Assembly: GCF_040438645.1 (NCBI RefSeq)
Contig: NZ_CP159253.1
Span: 5,384,501 to 5,448,500, forward strand
DNA: 64,000 nucleotides
Source: Mesorhizobium sp. WSM2240
GTDB lineage: Bacteria > Pseudomonadota > Alphaproteobacteria > Rhizobiales > Rhizobiaceae
Direction: 5' to 3'
The translations under genes and the position numbers were made by a program. Positions 25,345 to 34,861 of this stretch are shown piece by piece; within the stretch, counting starts at the first letter, position 1, and each line of letters opens with the position of its first letter. Below the pieces are notes generated by a model that searched no databases, was not told the DNA's origin, and saw only the letters and a list, made by a program, of their open reading frames with translations.

Positions 25345-26094
25345 ATGGCCGAGATCGATACGCGAAAAACCATTGTGCTCACCGGCGCCAGCCGCGGCAT
25401 AGGCCATGCCACGGTGAAACGCTTTTCGCGCGAGGGCTGGCGCGTCATCACCTGTTCGCGGCAGGCCTTCACCGCCGACTGCCCCTGGCCCGCAGGCCCC
25501 GACGACCACATTAAGGTCGACCTTGCCGATCAGGAGGATGTCGGCATCGCCATTTCGGAAATCCGCCACCGCCTCGAGGCGCATGGCGGCAAGCTGCACG
25601 CGTTGGTCAACAATGCCGGCATTTCGCCCAAGCTCAAGGACGGCAGCCGGATGAACTCGATCGACACGCCGATGCATCTCTGGCGCGACGTGTTCCAGGT
25701 CAATTTCTTCGCGCCGATCATGCTGGCGCGAGGACTATTCAAAGAATTGGCGGCGGCCGGCGGATCGATCGTCAACGTCACCTCGATCGCCGGCACCCGC
25801 GTGCATCCATTTGCAGGCACGTCCTACGCCACTTCCAAAGCCGCCCTCGGCTCGCTGACCCGCGAAATGGCCGCGGATTTTGGCCCGCACGGCATTCGCG
25901 TCAACGCCATCGCCCCCGGCGAGATCGACACAGCGATCCTGTCGCCGGGCACGGAAAAGATCGTCGAGACGATACCGCTGCGCCGGCTCGGCGCGACCTC
26001 GGAAGTCGCCGACATCATCTTTTTCCTGTGCTCGACCCAGGCATCCTATGTCACCGGGTCCGAGATCCATATTAATGGCGGCCAGCACGTCTGA
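25345..26094 (+). CDS. SDR family NAD(P)-dependent oxidoreductase
   Basis: 249 residues of the classical short-chain dehydrogenase/reductase fold: cofactor motif TGASRGIG (residues 14-21), NNAG near 88, catalytic Ser in NVTSIAG, and YATSK (Tyr and Lys) near residue 157; the C-terminus ends in GSEIHINGGQ. Substrate unknown. It lies on the plus strand 51 bases from the convergent MarR gene, so it is probably not part of the minus-strand heterocycle operon, although a reducing step there cannot be excluded. Confidence 0.9.
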   Translation: MAEIDTRKTIVLTGASRGIGHATVKRFSREGWRVITCSRQAFTADCPWPAGPDDHIKVDLADQEDVGIAISEIRHRLEAHGGKLHALVNNAGISPKLKDGSRMNSIDTPMHLWRDVFQVNFFAPIMLARGLFKELAAAGGSIVNVTSIAGTRVHPFAGTSYATSKAALGSLTREMAADFGPHGIRVNAIAPGEIDTAILSPGTEKIVETIPLRRLGATSEVADIIFFLCSTQASYVTGSEIHINGGQHV

Positions 26095-26145
26095 GCTGAT
26101 TCCGAACCGGGCAAACCAGACAATTTCGGCGAGGCGCGCCCCCGC

Positions 26146-26604
26146 TCACGCCATTTTGGCCAGCAGCTTCATGAAAGTCGCGACTTCTTTCGGCGACAGC
26201 GGCGAAAGCGTTTCCTCGGTTATCTTCTGCGCCAACGGTATCAGCCGCTCGACCGCTTCGCGGCCCTCCGGCGTCAGGCTGACCAGCAGCCGACGCTTGT
26301 CGATTTCATGCCTGGTCAGCTCGACAAAACCCCGCGCCTTGAGCCGGTCGATCACGCCCTTCACCGTCGCCGCATCCATGGCGATCAGCTGGCCTAGCTG
26401 GTTCTGCGAGGTCTCGCCGACATCGTGCAGCTTGGCAAGCGCTGCAAATTGCGGCGGCGTCAGGTCGGCGATGTGGGCGGCAAAGATCGAGACGTGGCGC
26501 TGGTGCGCCCGCCGCAGGATAAAGCCGACCTGGTCCTGCAGCCGGTAGTCGTCACCGGGTTCCTCCGCCTCGACCAGCTTGAGGATGTTTTCCTCCGCGC
26601 TCAT
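26146..26604 (-). CDS. MarR family transcriptional regulator
   Basis: 152 residues from the ATG at 26604, which overlaps the stop of the upstream DUF1185 gene (ATGA). The winged helix-turn-helix spans about residues 50-120 (LTPPQFAALAKLHDVGETSQNQLGQLIAMD; wing with DKRRLLVSLTPEGREA). MarR proteins usually bind aromatic or heterocyclic ligands and control catabolic or efflux genes. As the last gene of the molybdenum-hydroxylase operon it is the natural candidate to control that operon, perhaps through the shared motif at 33371-33398 and 38879-38905; this is inference. Confidence 0.9.
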   Translation of the reverse strand: MSAEENILKLVEAEEPGDDYRLQDQVGFILRRAHQRHVSIFAAHIADLTPPQFAALAKLHDVGETSQNQLGQLIAMDAATVKGVIDRLKARGFVELTRHEIDKRRLLVSLTPEGREAVERLIPLAQKITEETLSPLSPKEVATFMKLLAKMA

Positions 26605-27185
26605 CGCAGGCCGTCCCATGCCTTGATGCTGCCGGCTTCCAGTCCTCCCATACGGTTGTGGACACGCGGGCCGATGGTCATGGCGAGACAGAACAGGATC
26701 TCGTCCGGCCGCGGGCCGTCGGCGATACCGACCTCCATGGCGTCGAAATGGCTGCGCACGTAAGCTGCGTTGATGTGGCCGAGCGGCACGTCGAGCCGCG
26801 AACCGAAGGCGCCGACCTTCTTGGCCGAAGGCACGATAGCCTTGGCGTGGCCCAGCCTTTCGCGCATGGCGTAGCCACCCGGAACGTGCCACAGCGCGCC
26901 ATGTTCGAGCTCGCCAGCCGTTCCGACGATTGCGCCCTTGCCGTAGCCGTCGATCGCCTTCGGATCCCCGCCAAGTGCAGCGATCAGCCGGTCGGCGAGC
27001 ATGAGGCCGAGCGGCTTCAAATCGTCCATGCCGCTTTGCAGCTCCTCCACGTAACGTCCGGCGAAGGGGTTTTTTACCAGCGCCATGGCCGCCGCACGCC
27101 GCCGCGGTTCGGCCGAAGCCGGCCCGCCCTCGTGGAAAATCTCCTCGGTTAGCACGGCAATCTTGCGGATCGGGAATTCAGGCAT
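26601..27185 (-). CDS. DUF1185 'amino acid synthesis' family protein
   Basis: 194 residues from the ATG at 27185 (GAGGAACCC just upstream; a longer frame to 27212 lacks that SD). The protein begins MPEFPIRKIAVLTEEIFHEGG, typical of the 'amino acid synthesis' family of unknown biochemical role. Other conserved stretches are GYGKGAIVGTAGELEHGAL and FGSRLDVPLGH. The gene overlaps the stop of the UPF0280 gene by 8 bases and the start of the MarR gene by 4, so it is firmly in the operon. Its repeated linkage with UPF0280 and Mo-hydroxylase genes suggests a catabolic step or accessory function, not amino acid synthesis. Confidence 0.8.
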   Translation of the reverse strand: MPEFPIRKIAVLTEEIFHEGGPASAEPRRRAAAMALVKNPFAGRYVEELQSGMDDLKPLGLMLADRLIAALGGDPKAIDGYGKGAIVGTAGELEHGALWHVPGGYAMRERLGHAKAIVPSAKKVGAFGSRLDVPLGHINAAYVRSHFDAMEVGIADGPRPDEILFCLAMTIGPRVHNRMGGLEAGSIKAWDGLR

Positions 27186-28203
27186 GGGTTCCTCGTTTTT
27201 TATGCATGGCAAAAATCACCCCTTCACCGGTTCGCTTTGCTCGCCACCTCTCCCCCTGCCCGGGGGAGAGGAATCGCGGCGGCAAGTTTGGCGCCTTTCC
27301 TTTCTCCGTTACGAAGGGGGAAGGTGGCCGCGAAGCAGAGGGGGCTCTTTCGTTACGCAACGCCAGTGTCTGGAAATCTATCGTTACAGCCACTTCGCCA
27401 CCCAAAAACAGCGCCGCGGCATGGATCAAGCCCCGCCTGCGCAAATCCTCGGCGACTGCAAGCCCGGCGTCGAGCGCCTCCGCCACCTCGCCGGTTGAGA
27501 GCGCGCCGACTCCCACCGTCACCAACCGCTCGCCGAGATCGTTGTCGGGCGACAGGCTGGAAGCCGGAACGCGCTCGATCGCCGGATGACCGGGCAGGTC
27601 GACAGCATTGGCTATGACGGTGGCGGCAGCGTCCGCGGCTGCGGCGTTCCGCGCTAGCACAGTCACGGCATCGGCGATGCCAAGCGAATGGCTGCGCCCG
27701 CGCCAGCCGGACGTGGCGACGCCGCGCACCGGGTCTTCGGCCCGGATCGTCACGCGGTCGGCAAAGCCGTGCCCGGTACCAGCAATGGCGACGCGCATCT
27801 CCTGCCCACCGGCAATGTGCAGCGCGCTATCGCCGCCATTGTTGACATAGGCCTTCTGAAGCGTTTTCCCGGCCAGCATCGCCGCCATGACCTCGTCGGC
27901 AACCGAGCCTGCCACCGCCGCCATCGGCGTGATGAAGTTTTCGGCATAGGGCCAGACGGCGCGCTCCATCCGCCGCCCGGTAGGTCCGGCGAAGGCCCGC
28001 GGGCGAGAACCGGCAGGGCGGCGCAGTTCCGGCAGTTCCTCTACAAGCTCCGTCAGGATTGTCTGAAAGCGCGCTACCGCCTGCGTATAGGCGGCGCGGA
28101 CCTCGGCTACATCGCCGAAAGCCTCGACGATCAGGTCGATCGGGCCGTGATTGAGGTGAAGCCTCCGGCCGTCTTCCAGCCAGTTCGCCTGCGGCCCGGT
28201 CAC
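27178..28203 (-). CDS. UPF0280 family (ApbE-superfamily) protein with repeat-derived C-terminal tail
   Basis: 341 residues from a GTG at 28203 that overlaps the stop of the reductase-like gene (GTGA). The core (about 1-287) matches UPF0280, a family in the ApbE-like superfamily (GPIDLIVEAFG, NNGGDSALHIAGGQ, GVATSGWRGRSHSLGIADAVTVLA). ApbE proteins attach FMN to proteins, so a role in flavin handling for the neighbouring reductase is possible but speculative. The last roughly 55 residues (from SASRPPSPFVTEKG on) are encoded by a palindromic intergenic repeat at 27217-27346 and are probably not part of the ancestral protein. Confidence 0.82.
   Translation of the reverse strand: MTGPQANWLEDGRRLHLNHGPIDLIVEAFGDVAEVRAAYTQAVARFQTILTELVEELPELRRPAGSRPRAFAGPTGRRMERAVWPYAENFITPMAAVAGSVADEVMAAMLAGKTLQKAYVNNGGDSALHIAGGQEMRVAIAGTGHGFADRVTIRAEDPVRGVATSGWRGRSHSLGIADAVTVLARNAAAADAAATVIANAVDLPGHPAIERVPASSLSPDNDLGERLVTVGVGALSTGEVAEALDAGLAVAEDLRRRGLIHAAALFLGGEVAVTIDFQTLALRNERAPSASRPPSPFVTEKGKAPNLPPRFLSPGQGERWRAKRTGEGVIFAMHKKRGTHA
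27217..27346. repeat. Palindromic mosaic repeat inserted in the 3' end of the UPF0280 gene
   Basis: Contains CTCTCCCCCTGCCCGGGGGAGAG (an internal palindrome at 27248-27270, given here by its arms CTCTCCCC / GGGGAGAG) and GGAAGGTGGCCGCGAAGC, words shared with the repeats near 45331, 48979 and 59601. This copy lies inside a reading frame instead of between genes. Confidence 0.7.
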
Positions 28204-29734
28204 TTTGCGCTTCCGGGCGGCGAACGCCGCAACTGCTGCAGCGGCGGCCAGGGATTGACGGCAGCAGCCGCTCTCTGCGCGCGCGGGTTGAGATACTCGC
28301 CACCGGCCGCAAGAATGTCGTCGACGGTGCGGATTTCGGAGGCGTAGCCGCCAAGGCGCAGATAATCGTCGCGGCGGAGCGTGAATTCGATCGGCGCGAC
28401 CAGGGCCGGCGTCGGGACGTAGCCGAAGGCGTTCTCCGGTACCCGCATGACGTCGACCATCAGAGTGATGCCGCCGCCCGGCCAGACATAAGTCGGGGCG
28501 CCGCCGACCGTCACATAGGTATTTAGGCCCTGCACCGACCGGGTGAGATTGACCGGGTTCTCGACCACGCCTGCCCTCAGCGACCCGCCCGCCCCCCGAC
28601 GAACAGCACGGTGCACAGCGCCGGCTCGCAATTCTCCTCGATCAGGCCGACGGATTTTCTCAGCCGCTCCGGGAATGGCTTTTCTACCGGCTTCAACTCC
28701 TGGTCGAGCTCGAAATAGGCGAACTGCTCGCCGGTGGTCGAGACCATCAGCAGCGACAGACCGGGGCGCGCGCCCTTCTTCGGGTTCCAGTCGCCGAGGA
28801 TCGAGAGCGGGTCGGAGATCGTCGTGCCGCCCCAGCCTACGCCCGGCTCCGAAACCTTGAAATAGCGTCCCGGCGTCGACCGCCGCCCGATGATCTTGAT
28901 ACCGGTATCTTCCCAGCCCAGCACTTTGCCGGCCTGGTGCTCGGAAACCACGCCGGTGATGTGGTCGTCGACAACAACAACTTCGTCGACCAGCCCGCGC
29001 CACTGCGTAGCAAACATGCCGATGGTCGCAGAGCCGCAGCCGACTCGCATGCGGTGCTCCGTCTGGCCGTCGATGATCGGCGCCTTGCCGGCCTCGACGA
29101 TGACAGTCGCGCCGCCGTCGATCGCAAGCTCAACCGGCTTCCTGTTGCAGAGATCGAGCAGTGTTTCGCAGGTTACGCGGCCTTCCGCCTTCGATCCGCC
29201 GGTCAGATGATGGACGCCGCCGAGCGACAGCATCTGCGAGCCGTATTCTCCAGTGGTGACGTGACCCACCGCCTCGCCCTGTGCCCGCACTGTCGCCGTT
29301 TCAGGGCCGATATGACGGTCGGTGTCGATCTTCACCTTGACGCCGCAATAGGAGAAGATGCCTTCCGTCACAACGGTGACGAGATCGACGCCTTCGACCT
29401 CCTGGCTGACGATAAAAGGCGCCGGCTTGTAGTCGGGATAGGTGGTACCGGCGCCTATGGCGGTGACGAAGCGCTGCCCGGTATTGACCAGTTCTCCGTT
29501 CCATTCCTCGCCGGCAAACGGCAGGATTTCGCCGCCGGCCTCGGTCGCATGGTGAAGAATGGTCAGCGGGTCGCTGCGAACGATCCGGCCACCGACATTG
29601 CCGTAGCGGTCGCAGGCGCCGGTGCGGCCCTCTGCGATATAGCACATGACCGGGCAGGCATCGCAGCGGATCTTCTCGCCGACCTGCTTCGCGCCTGCCT
29701 CCGTCGTCTCGAAGCGTTCGGACAATTCGCTCAT
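28200..29734 (-). pseudogene. 6-hydroxynicotinate reductase-like Fe-S protein, frameshifted in a G6 tract
   Basis: The 5' frame (29734-28577, 385 residues) begins MSELSERFETTEAG and carries a 4Fe-4S-type cluster RCDACPVMCYIAEGRTGACDRYG (cysteines near 24, 27, 31, 41). It then terminates prematurely. The continuation GGSLRAGVVENPVNLTRSVQ is in another frame and runs to 28200. The switch falls at six G on the minus strand (plus strand C at 28592-28597); one more G would restore FVGGAGGSLRAG and a 511-residue protein. The best match I can name is 6-hydroxynicotinate reductase, a ferredoxin-dependent enzyme of anaerobic nicotinate breakdown in Eubacterium. Upstream and downstream genes overlap its ends, so it is in the operon. 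The frameshift may be a real mutation, slippage, or a sequencing error. Confidence 0.72.
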
Positions 29735-32487
29735 GCCGTGACCTCCGCTTCGCGGATTGCCGCCCGGATGCGGCTCGGTGTGGCCGGAATTTTGGTAACC
29801 AGAACGCCGGTGGCATGGCGGATCGCGTTGAGGATCGCAGGCGCGGTCGGGATCAGCACATGCTCCCCCAACCCCTTGGCGCCAAACGGTCCTTCCGGAT
29901 CCGGAACTTCTATCAGGATGGTTTCGATCGGTGGCACATCGCCGATCGTCGGGATCAGATAGTCGTGCAGATTCTCGGTACGGCCCGGTATATATTCCTC
30001 CATCAGCGCCATGCCGATGCCCTGAGCGATGCCGCCCTCGATCTGGCCTTCGGCGAGGATGGGGTTGATGGCCTTGCCGACATCGTGCGCGGCCGTGATC
30101 TTTATCAGCTTGACCGTGCCGAGCTTGAGGTCGACCTCCAGTTCGGCGATCTGCGCGCCAAAACCATATTGCGCGTAAGGTTTGCCCTGGCCCCTGGCAT
30201 CGAGCGGCGTCACCGGCGGGTCGTATGTCTCCTCGGCGCCGAAGACAAAGCCGTCGGGATTGGCCTTCATACCGGCGAGATCGAGTCGGCGGATCGCAGC
30301 TCCTTCGCGAATGACAAGCGTCGGGCCCTCAAACTGCAGTGTCGCCTTTTCCGAGACGTTGGCGAAGCGCAGGATCTTTTCGCGCAACGCCCGCGCGGCC
30401 TTTTCGGCGGCCTTGCCCGAGACAAAGGTCTGGCGAGACGCCGATGTCTTGCCCGCGTCGGGCGTGATCGCCGTATCGGCGCTTTTCAGCCGGAATTTTT
30501 CGAGAGGCAGGCCGAGCGCATCGGCCGCGATCTGGGCGATGACCGTGTTGGAGCCCTGGCCGATGTCGACAGCGCCTTGATGCAGGACGACCGCGCCATC
30601 GGGCGAGATGCCGAGCTTTATGGTGGAAGGGTTCGGCAGCGAGGTGTTGCCGCAGCCGTACCAGCATGAAGCGATGCCGACACCACGCTTTTTCGCGCGA
30701 CTTTCGGCATTGAACTTTTCAGCATCGGTCAACGCTCGGGTCCAATGCGGCTTCAGCGCTTCCAGGCAGGCTCCTATGCCCACCCCCTCGGAAAGGTGCT
30801 GTCCGGTAACCGTTACGGAGCCGTTTCGAAGAGCGTTTTTCAACCGAAACTGCAGCCGATCCATTCCGAGCCTTGCGGCAAGCTCGTCGTACAGCGTTTC
30901 CTGCATGATCGTTGCCTGCGGCACCCCAAAACCGCGAAACGCACCCGAGATCGGTCCGTTAGTGTGGATAGCGCGGCCTTCGGCGCGGTAGTTCGGCGTC
31001 ACATACGGGCCTGATGCATGGACCGGAACGCGGTTGGCGACCGTCGGCCCCCAGCTCGCATATGCGCCGGTGTTGAAATCGCCGGAAAAGATCATGCCGC
31101 AGACGGTGCCATCCGCATTCGCTCCGATCGTCGCGCGCATCGAGGCGGGATGACGTTTTGTCGTGGACATCATGGATTCGTTACGGGTGTAGGCGAGGGC
31201 CGCCGGACGCCCGGTTTTCATGGCGACAAGGCCGATAAGCGGCTGCAACGACACGTCGAGCTTGGAGCCGAAGCCGCCGCCTGTGGCGGTGGGCACGATG
31301 CGGACCTTTTCGGGCGGCAGGCCGAGCACCTTAGCGGTTTCGTCACGGTCCATATAAGGCGCCTGCGTGCAGGCGGTGATTACCAGCGTGTCGCCGTCCA
31401 TAGCGGCGAAACCGGCCTCCGGCTCGATATAGGCGTGCTCGACATAGGAGGTTTCGATAGCGCCGCTGACTACGTGCGCCGCCTCGGCGATGGCGCCGTC
31501 GGGATTGCCACGTTCGACGAAGCCCGCCGTCAGCAGATTCTTGTCTCGCCCGTCGTGAATGCAAAACGCACCCTCGGCCTGCGCCTCGCCAGGCTGCAGC
31601 ACATGTGGCAGCTCGGTCCATGTCACTGGAAATTTGGTCAGGTCGAGATCGGCGACCGCGGCTCGTTCGCCCGCGATCAGCGCCACCGCCTCGCCGCGGA
31701 AGCGTGCGCTGCCCTGGGCAAGCGCCGGCTGGTCGGCGAAGGGCGGGATCACGCCAAAGCAGTTCTTTCCCGGGATATCGGCGGCGGTGAAGACGTCGAC
31801 GATGCCCGGATTTGCCGCTACGTAGGCGTCGAGATCACCGAAGGAAAAGCGTGCGTGGTGATGCGGCGAGCGGACCACCAGAACGGAAAGTGCACCGGCT
31901 GGAAACGAATCGCCGCCGAATTTTTCAGCCCCGCAGACTTTTGCAACGCCGTCGAGCCGGATCGGCGACGCCCCGACGGCGTGGCCGGCTGGCGGGACGC
32001 GGGCATCCAATTCAGATTGGGCGTGGCCATATGCGGTGCCAGCGCCCATCACCGCGGCGATGATCTTCCGATAACCAGTGCAGCGGCACAGTATGCCGCC
32101 AAGCGCATCCTGCACCTCGGTTTCGCGGGGCTGCGGATTCTTGTCGAGGAGCGCCGCCGCCGCCACCAGCAGGCCGGGCGTGCAGATGCCGCACTGGGCC
32201 GCGCCGTGCTCTAGGAAGGAGGCCTGCAGCGCCGACAGCTTGCCGTTGGCAAGTCCTTCCACGGTATGCACTTTCCGGCCCGAAGCTGAAGCCGCGGGAA
32301 ACAGGCAGCTGCAGACCGGCTCGCCGTCGAGAAGCACGGTGCAGGCGCCGCAATCGCCGGCGTCGCAACCGACTTTGGTGCCGGTCAGCCGCAGTTCGTC
32401 GCGCAGTACAGAAGAAAGCCGCGCTACCGGCGACACCTCGACCGATACGGCCGCGCCATTGAGTTCGAAGTCGAGGCGCGTGTTCAT
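29731..32487 (-). CDS. Molybdenum hydroxylase, fused 2Fe-2S small subunit and Mo large subunit (xanthine/nicotinate dehydrogenase family)
   Basis: 918 residues from the ATG at 32487. Residues 1-160 form the 2Fe-2S small subunit: a plant-ferredoxin-type cluster (GCDAGDCGACTVLLDGEPVCSC order) and a second cluster (QCGICTPG, CRCTGY). Residues about 175-915 form the molybdopterin large subunit (ATGGGFGSKLDVS, GAFRGFGVPQ, QGSNTVIAQIAADAL, and the catalytic Glu region GPFGAKGLGEH near the C-terminus). These enzymes hydroxylate N-heterocycles with water-derived oxygen. The two subunits are normally separate proteins, so the fusion is notable. It overlaps the FAD-subunit gene by four bases upstream and the reductase-like gene downstream. 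Confidence 0.9.
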   Translation of the reverse strand: MNTRLDFELNGAAVSVEVSPVARLSSVLRDELRLTGTKVGCDAGDCGACTVLLDGEPVCSCLFPAASASGRKVHTVEGLANGKLSALQASFLEHGAAQCGICTPGLLVAAAALLDKNPQPRETEVQDALGGILCRCTGYRKIIAAVMGAGTAYGHAQSELDARVPPAGHAVGASPIRLDGVAKVCGAEKFGGDSFPAGALSVLVVRSPHHHARFSFGDLDAYVAANPGIVDVFTAADIPGKNCFGVIPPFADQPALAQGSARFRGEAVALIAGERAAVADLDLTKFPVTWTELPHVLQPGEAQAEGAFCIHDGRDKNLLTAGFVERGNPDGAIAEAAHVVSGAIETSYVEHAYIEPEAGFAAMDGDTLVITACTQAPYMDRDETAKVLGLPPEKVRIVPTATGGGFGSKLDVSLQPLIGLVAMKTGRPAALAYTRNESMMSTTKRHPASMRATIGANADGTVCGMIFSGDFNTGAYASWGPTVANRVPVHASGPYVTPNYRAEGRAIHTNGPISGAFRGFGVPQATIMQETLYDELAARLGMDRLQFRLKNALRNGSVTVTGQHLSEGVGIGACLEALKPHWTRALTDAEKFNAESRAKKRGVGIASCWYGCGNTSLPNPSTIKLGISPDGAVVLHQGAVDIGQGSNTVIAQIAADALGLPLEKFRLKSADTAITPDAGKTSASRQTFVSGKAAEKAARALREKILRFANVSEKATLQFEGPTLVIREGAAIRRLDLAGMKANPDGFVFGAEETYDPPVTPLDARGQGKPYAQYGFGAQIAELEVDLKLGTVKLIKITAAHDVGKAINPILAEGQIEGGIAQGIGMALMEEYIPGRTENLHDYLIPTIGDVPPIETILIEVPDPEGPFGAKGLGEHVLIPTAPAILNAIRHATGVLVTKIPATPSRIRAAIREAEVTA

Positions 32488-33344
32488 GCAGCCACCGTTT
32501 CGGTCGCGGAATGACCTATGGCAGCCACTATTGCGCGGGAAACGATCTCGCGCGCTGCGTCGAGCCGGTATTCGGCGGTGCCACGCACGTCGTCTATCGG
32601 AGCGAGTTCGGAAAAACGCGCCCCACCGATCGCTCGGGCAAGCTGCGGACCGGCAGGCAACCCATGCAAGGCCGCCTCTAAGTCGCCCAGCCGCCTGGCA
32701 ACTGCGGAGCAAGAACCGACAGCGATCGCCGCGTCACTGACGACGCCATCCTCAATGATGATCCGCGCCGCGGCCATAGCTATGGAGATGACGAGGTAGC
32801 GCCGCGCGCCCAGTTTCTGGAAATTCGACGTGCCGGCGGACGAGCTTTTCGGAACGCGGATTGCGGTCACCATTTCGCCGGGTTGGAGCGCCGTGCGGCG
32901 GTTGCCTAGAATGAAATCGCCCAGCGCCAGATGCCGCGTCCCGCCGAGTGAACGCAGCTCGACATCCGCATCAAGGATGAGCAGCGGCGGCACGCCATCT
33001 GCGGCCGGCGAAGCGTTGCAGAGATTGCCGGCCACGGTGGCGGTATTCTGGATCTGCACTGAGCCGACTTCGCGCGCAGCCTGCTTCAGCGCGTCGAAAG
33101 CCGGCGGCAGGTCCGCCTTGACGATGTCGGTCCAGGTCGCGCGCGCGCCGATGACAATGTGCCCGTCAGTCTCGGCAATCCCGCGCAATTCGCCGAGCCC
33201 GTTAACGTCGAGCACATTTTCCTGGAGAGGCTTGGCCCCCAGCGCCGGATAGAAATCCGTGCCGCCGGCCAGGACCCGCCATTGCGCCTCGCCCAGCAGG
33301 ATAAGCGCATCGTTGAGGTTGGTGGGTTTCGCGTAACGGATCAC
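32484..33344 (-). CDS. FAD-binding medium subunit of molybdenum hydroxylase
   Basis: 286 residues from a GTG at 33344; GGGAGG lies six bases upstream, and translation from it gives the family start (V/M)IRYAKPTNLNDALILL. A frame start at 33389 lacks an SD. FAD-binding motifs of the CoxM/XDHB type are present: LAGGTDFYPALGAK (about residues 25-38), TVAGNLCNASPAADGVPPL (about 98-117). It moves electrons from the 2Fe-2S clusters of the neighbouring fused subunit to an acceptor. First gene of the operon; an operator-like motif lies 27 bases upstream. Confidence 0.9.
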   Translation of the reverse strand: MIRYAKPTNLNDALILLGEAQWRVLAGGTDFYPALGAKPLQENVLDVNGLGELRGIAETDGHIVIGARATWTDIVKADLPPAFDALKQAAREVGSVQIQNTATVAGNLCNASPAADGVPPLLILDADVELRSLGGTRHLALGDFILGNRRTALQPGEMVTAIRVPKSSSAGTSNFQKLGARRYLVISIAMAAARIIIEDGVVSDAAIAVGSCSAVARRLGDLEAALHGLPAGPQLARAIGGARFSELAPIDDVRGTAEYRLDAAREIVSRAIVAAIGHSATETVAA

Positions 33345-33370
33345 GCAATGCCTCCCGGCGTGGGCCGGCC

Positions 33371-33398
33371 AAAATTCATTCGTACGCAAATGATATCA
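33371..33398 (-). promoter_or_regulatory. Operator-like motif upstream of the Mo-hydroxylase operon
   Basis: Plus-strand reading AAAATT-CATTCGTACGCAAATGA with an embedded inverted repeat TCATT-N8-AATGA around a CGTACG centre. A closely similar sequence lies upstream of the ABC binding-protein gene (38879-38905). It lies between the FAD-subunit start (33344) and the divergent pncA gene. Confidence 0.45.
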
Positions 33399-33530
33399 AG
33401 GCCGCATCGATTGTCAAAGCGGAGTTTTGCCAGGCAATTCTTTGCGATCGAATTCGAGCTTGAAACCGGTTGACGGCGCGGGCACTTTCGGTCGAACCTC
33501 GGCAGCGGCCAGGTATAGGGCAGACCTTTC

Positions 33531-34130
33531 ATGAACGAGCAGGCATTGATCGTCATCGACATGCAGAACGATTTCTGCCCCGGCGGTGCGCTTCCGGTGG
33601 CCGGCGGGCACGAGATCGTGCCGCTGGTCAACGACCTGATTGCACGCTTCGAGCATGTTGTCCTGACGCAGGACTGGCACCCTGCCGGTCACGCGAGCTT
33701 CGCGTCGGGCCATCCCGGCAAACAGCCATTCGAGACGATCCAGATGCCTTATGGCGGCCAGACGCTGTGGCCCGACCACTGCATCCAGGGCACGGAGGGC
33801 GCAGCATTCCACCCGGCCCTTGAATGGACGAAGGCCGAAATGGTCATCCGCAAGGGATTCCGTACGGCGATCGACAGCTATTCGGCGTTCTACGAAAACG
33901 ACCACGCAACGCCGACCGGCCTCGCCGGCTATCTGCGCGAAAGGGGCATCGGCGAGATTACGCTGGTCGGGCTGGCGACGGATTATTGCGTCGCCTACTC
34001 GGCACTCGATGCGGTGCATCAGGGATTTCATACGACCGTGCGGCTTGACGCCAGCCGCGCCATCGATCTCGGTGGCTCGCTGAAGCAGATGACGGACACG
34101 ATGCGCGAAGCGGGAGTGCGACTGGTCTAA
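33531..34130 (+). CDS. pncA: Nicotinamidase (PncA)
   Basis: 199 residues. The isochorismatase-like fold has the catalytic triad of nicotinamidases: Asp10 in VIDMQNDFCPGGAL, a Lys in MVIRKGF (about residue 105) and Cys in ATDYCV (about residue 149); the metal site appears in TQDWHPAGHASF (about 48-59). It converts nicotinamide to nicotinate plus ammonia in NAD salvage. Here it is divergent from the molybdenum-hydroxylase operon, which could use nicotinate, so it may feed that pathway as well as NAD recycling through PncB at 40451-41758. Confidence 0.93.
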   Translation: MNEQALIVIDMQNDFCPGGALPVAGGHEIVPLVNDLIARFEHVVLTQDWHPAGHASFASGHPGKQPFETIQMPYGGQTLWPDHCIQGTEGAAFHPALEWTKAEMVIRKGFRTAIDSYSAFYENDHATPTGLAGYLRERGIGEITLVGLATDYCVAYSALDAVHQGFHTTVRLDASRAIDLGGSLKQMTDTMREAGVRLV

Positions 34131-34153
34131 GCTTGCCTCTCTCGGCGAAGGCC

Positions 34154-34857
<704 letters not shown>

Positions 34858-34861
<4 letters not shown>

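Noticed and set aside
25345..26094. SDR gene as part of the heterocycle operon
   Set aside because: It is on the opposite strand and convergent with the MarR gene; no positional support.
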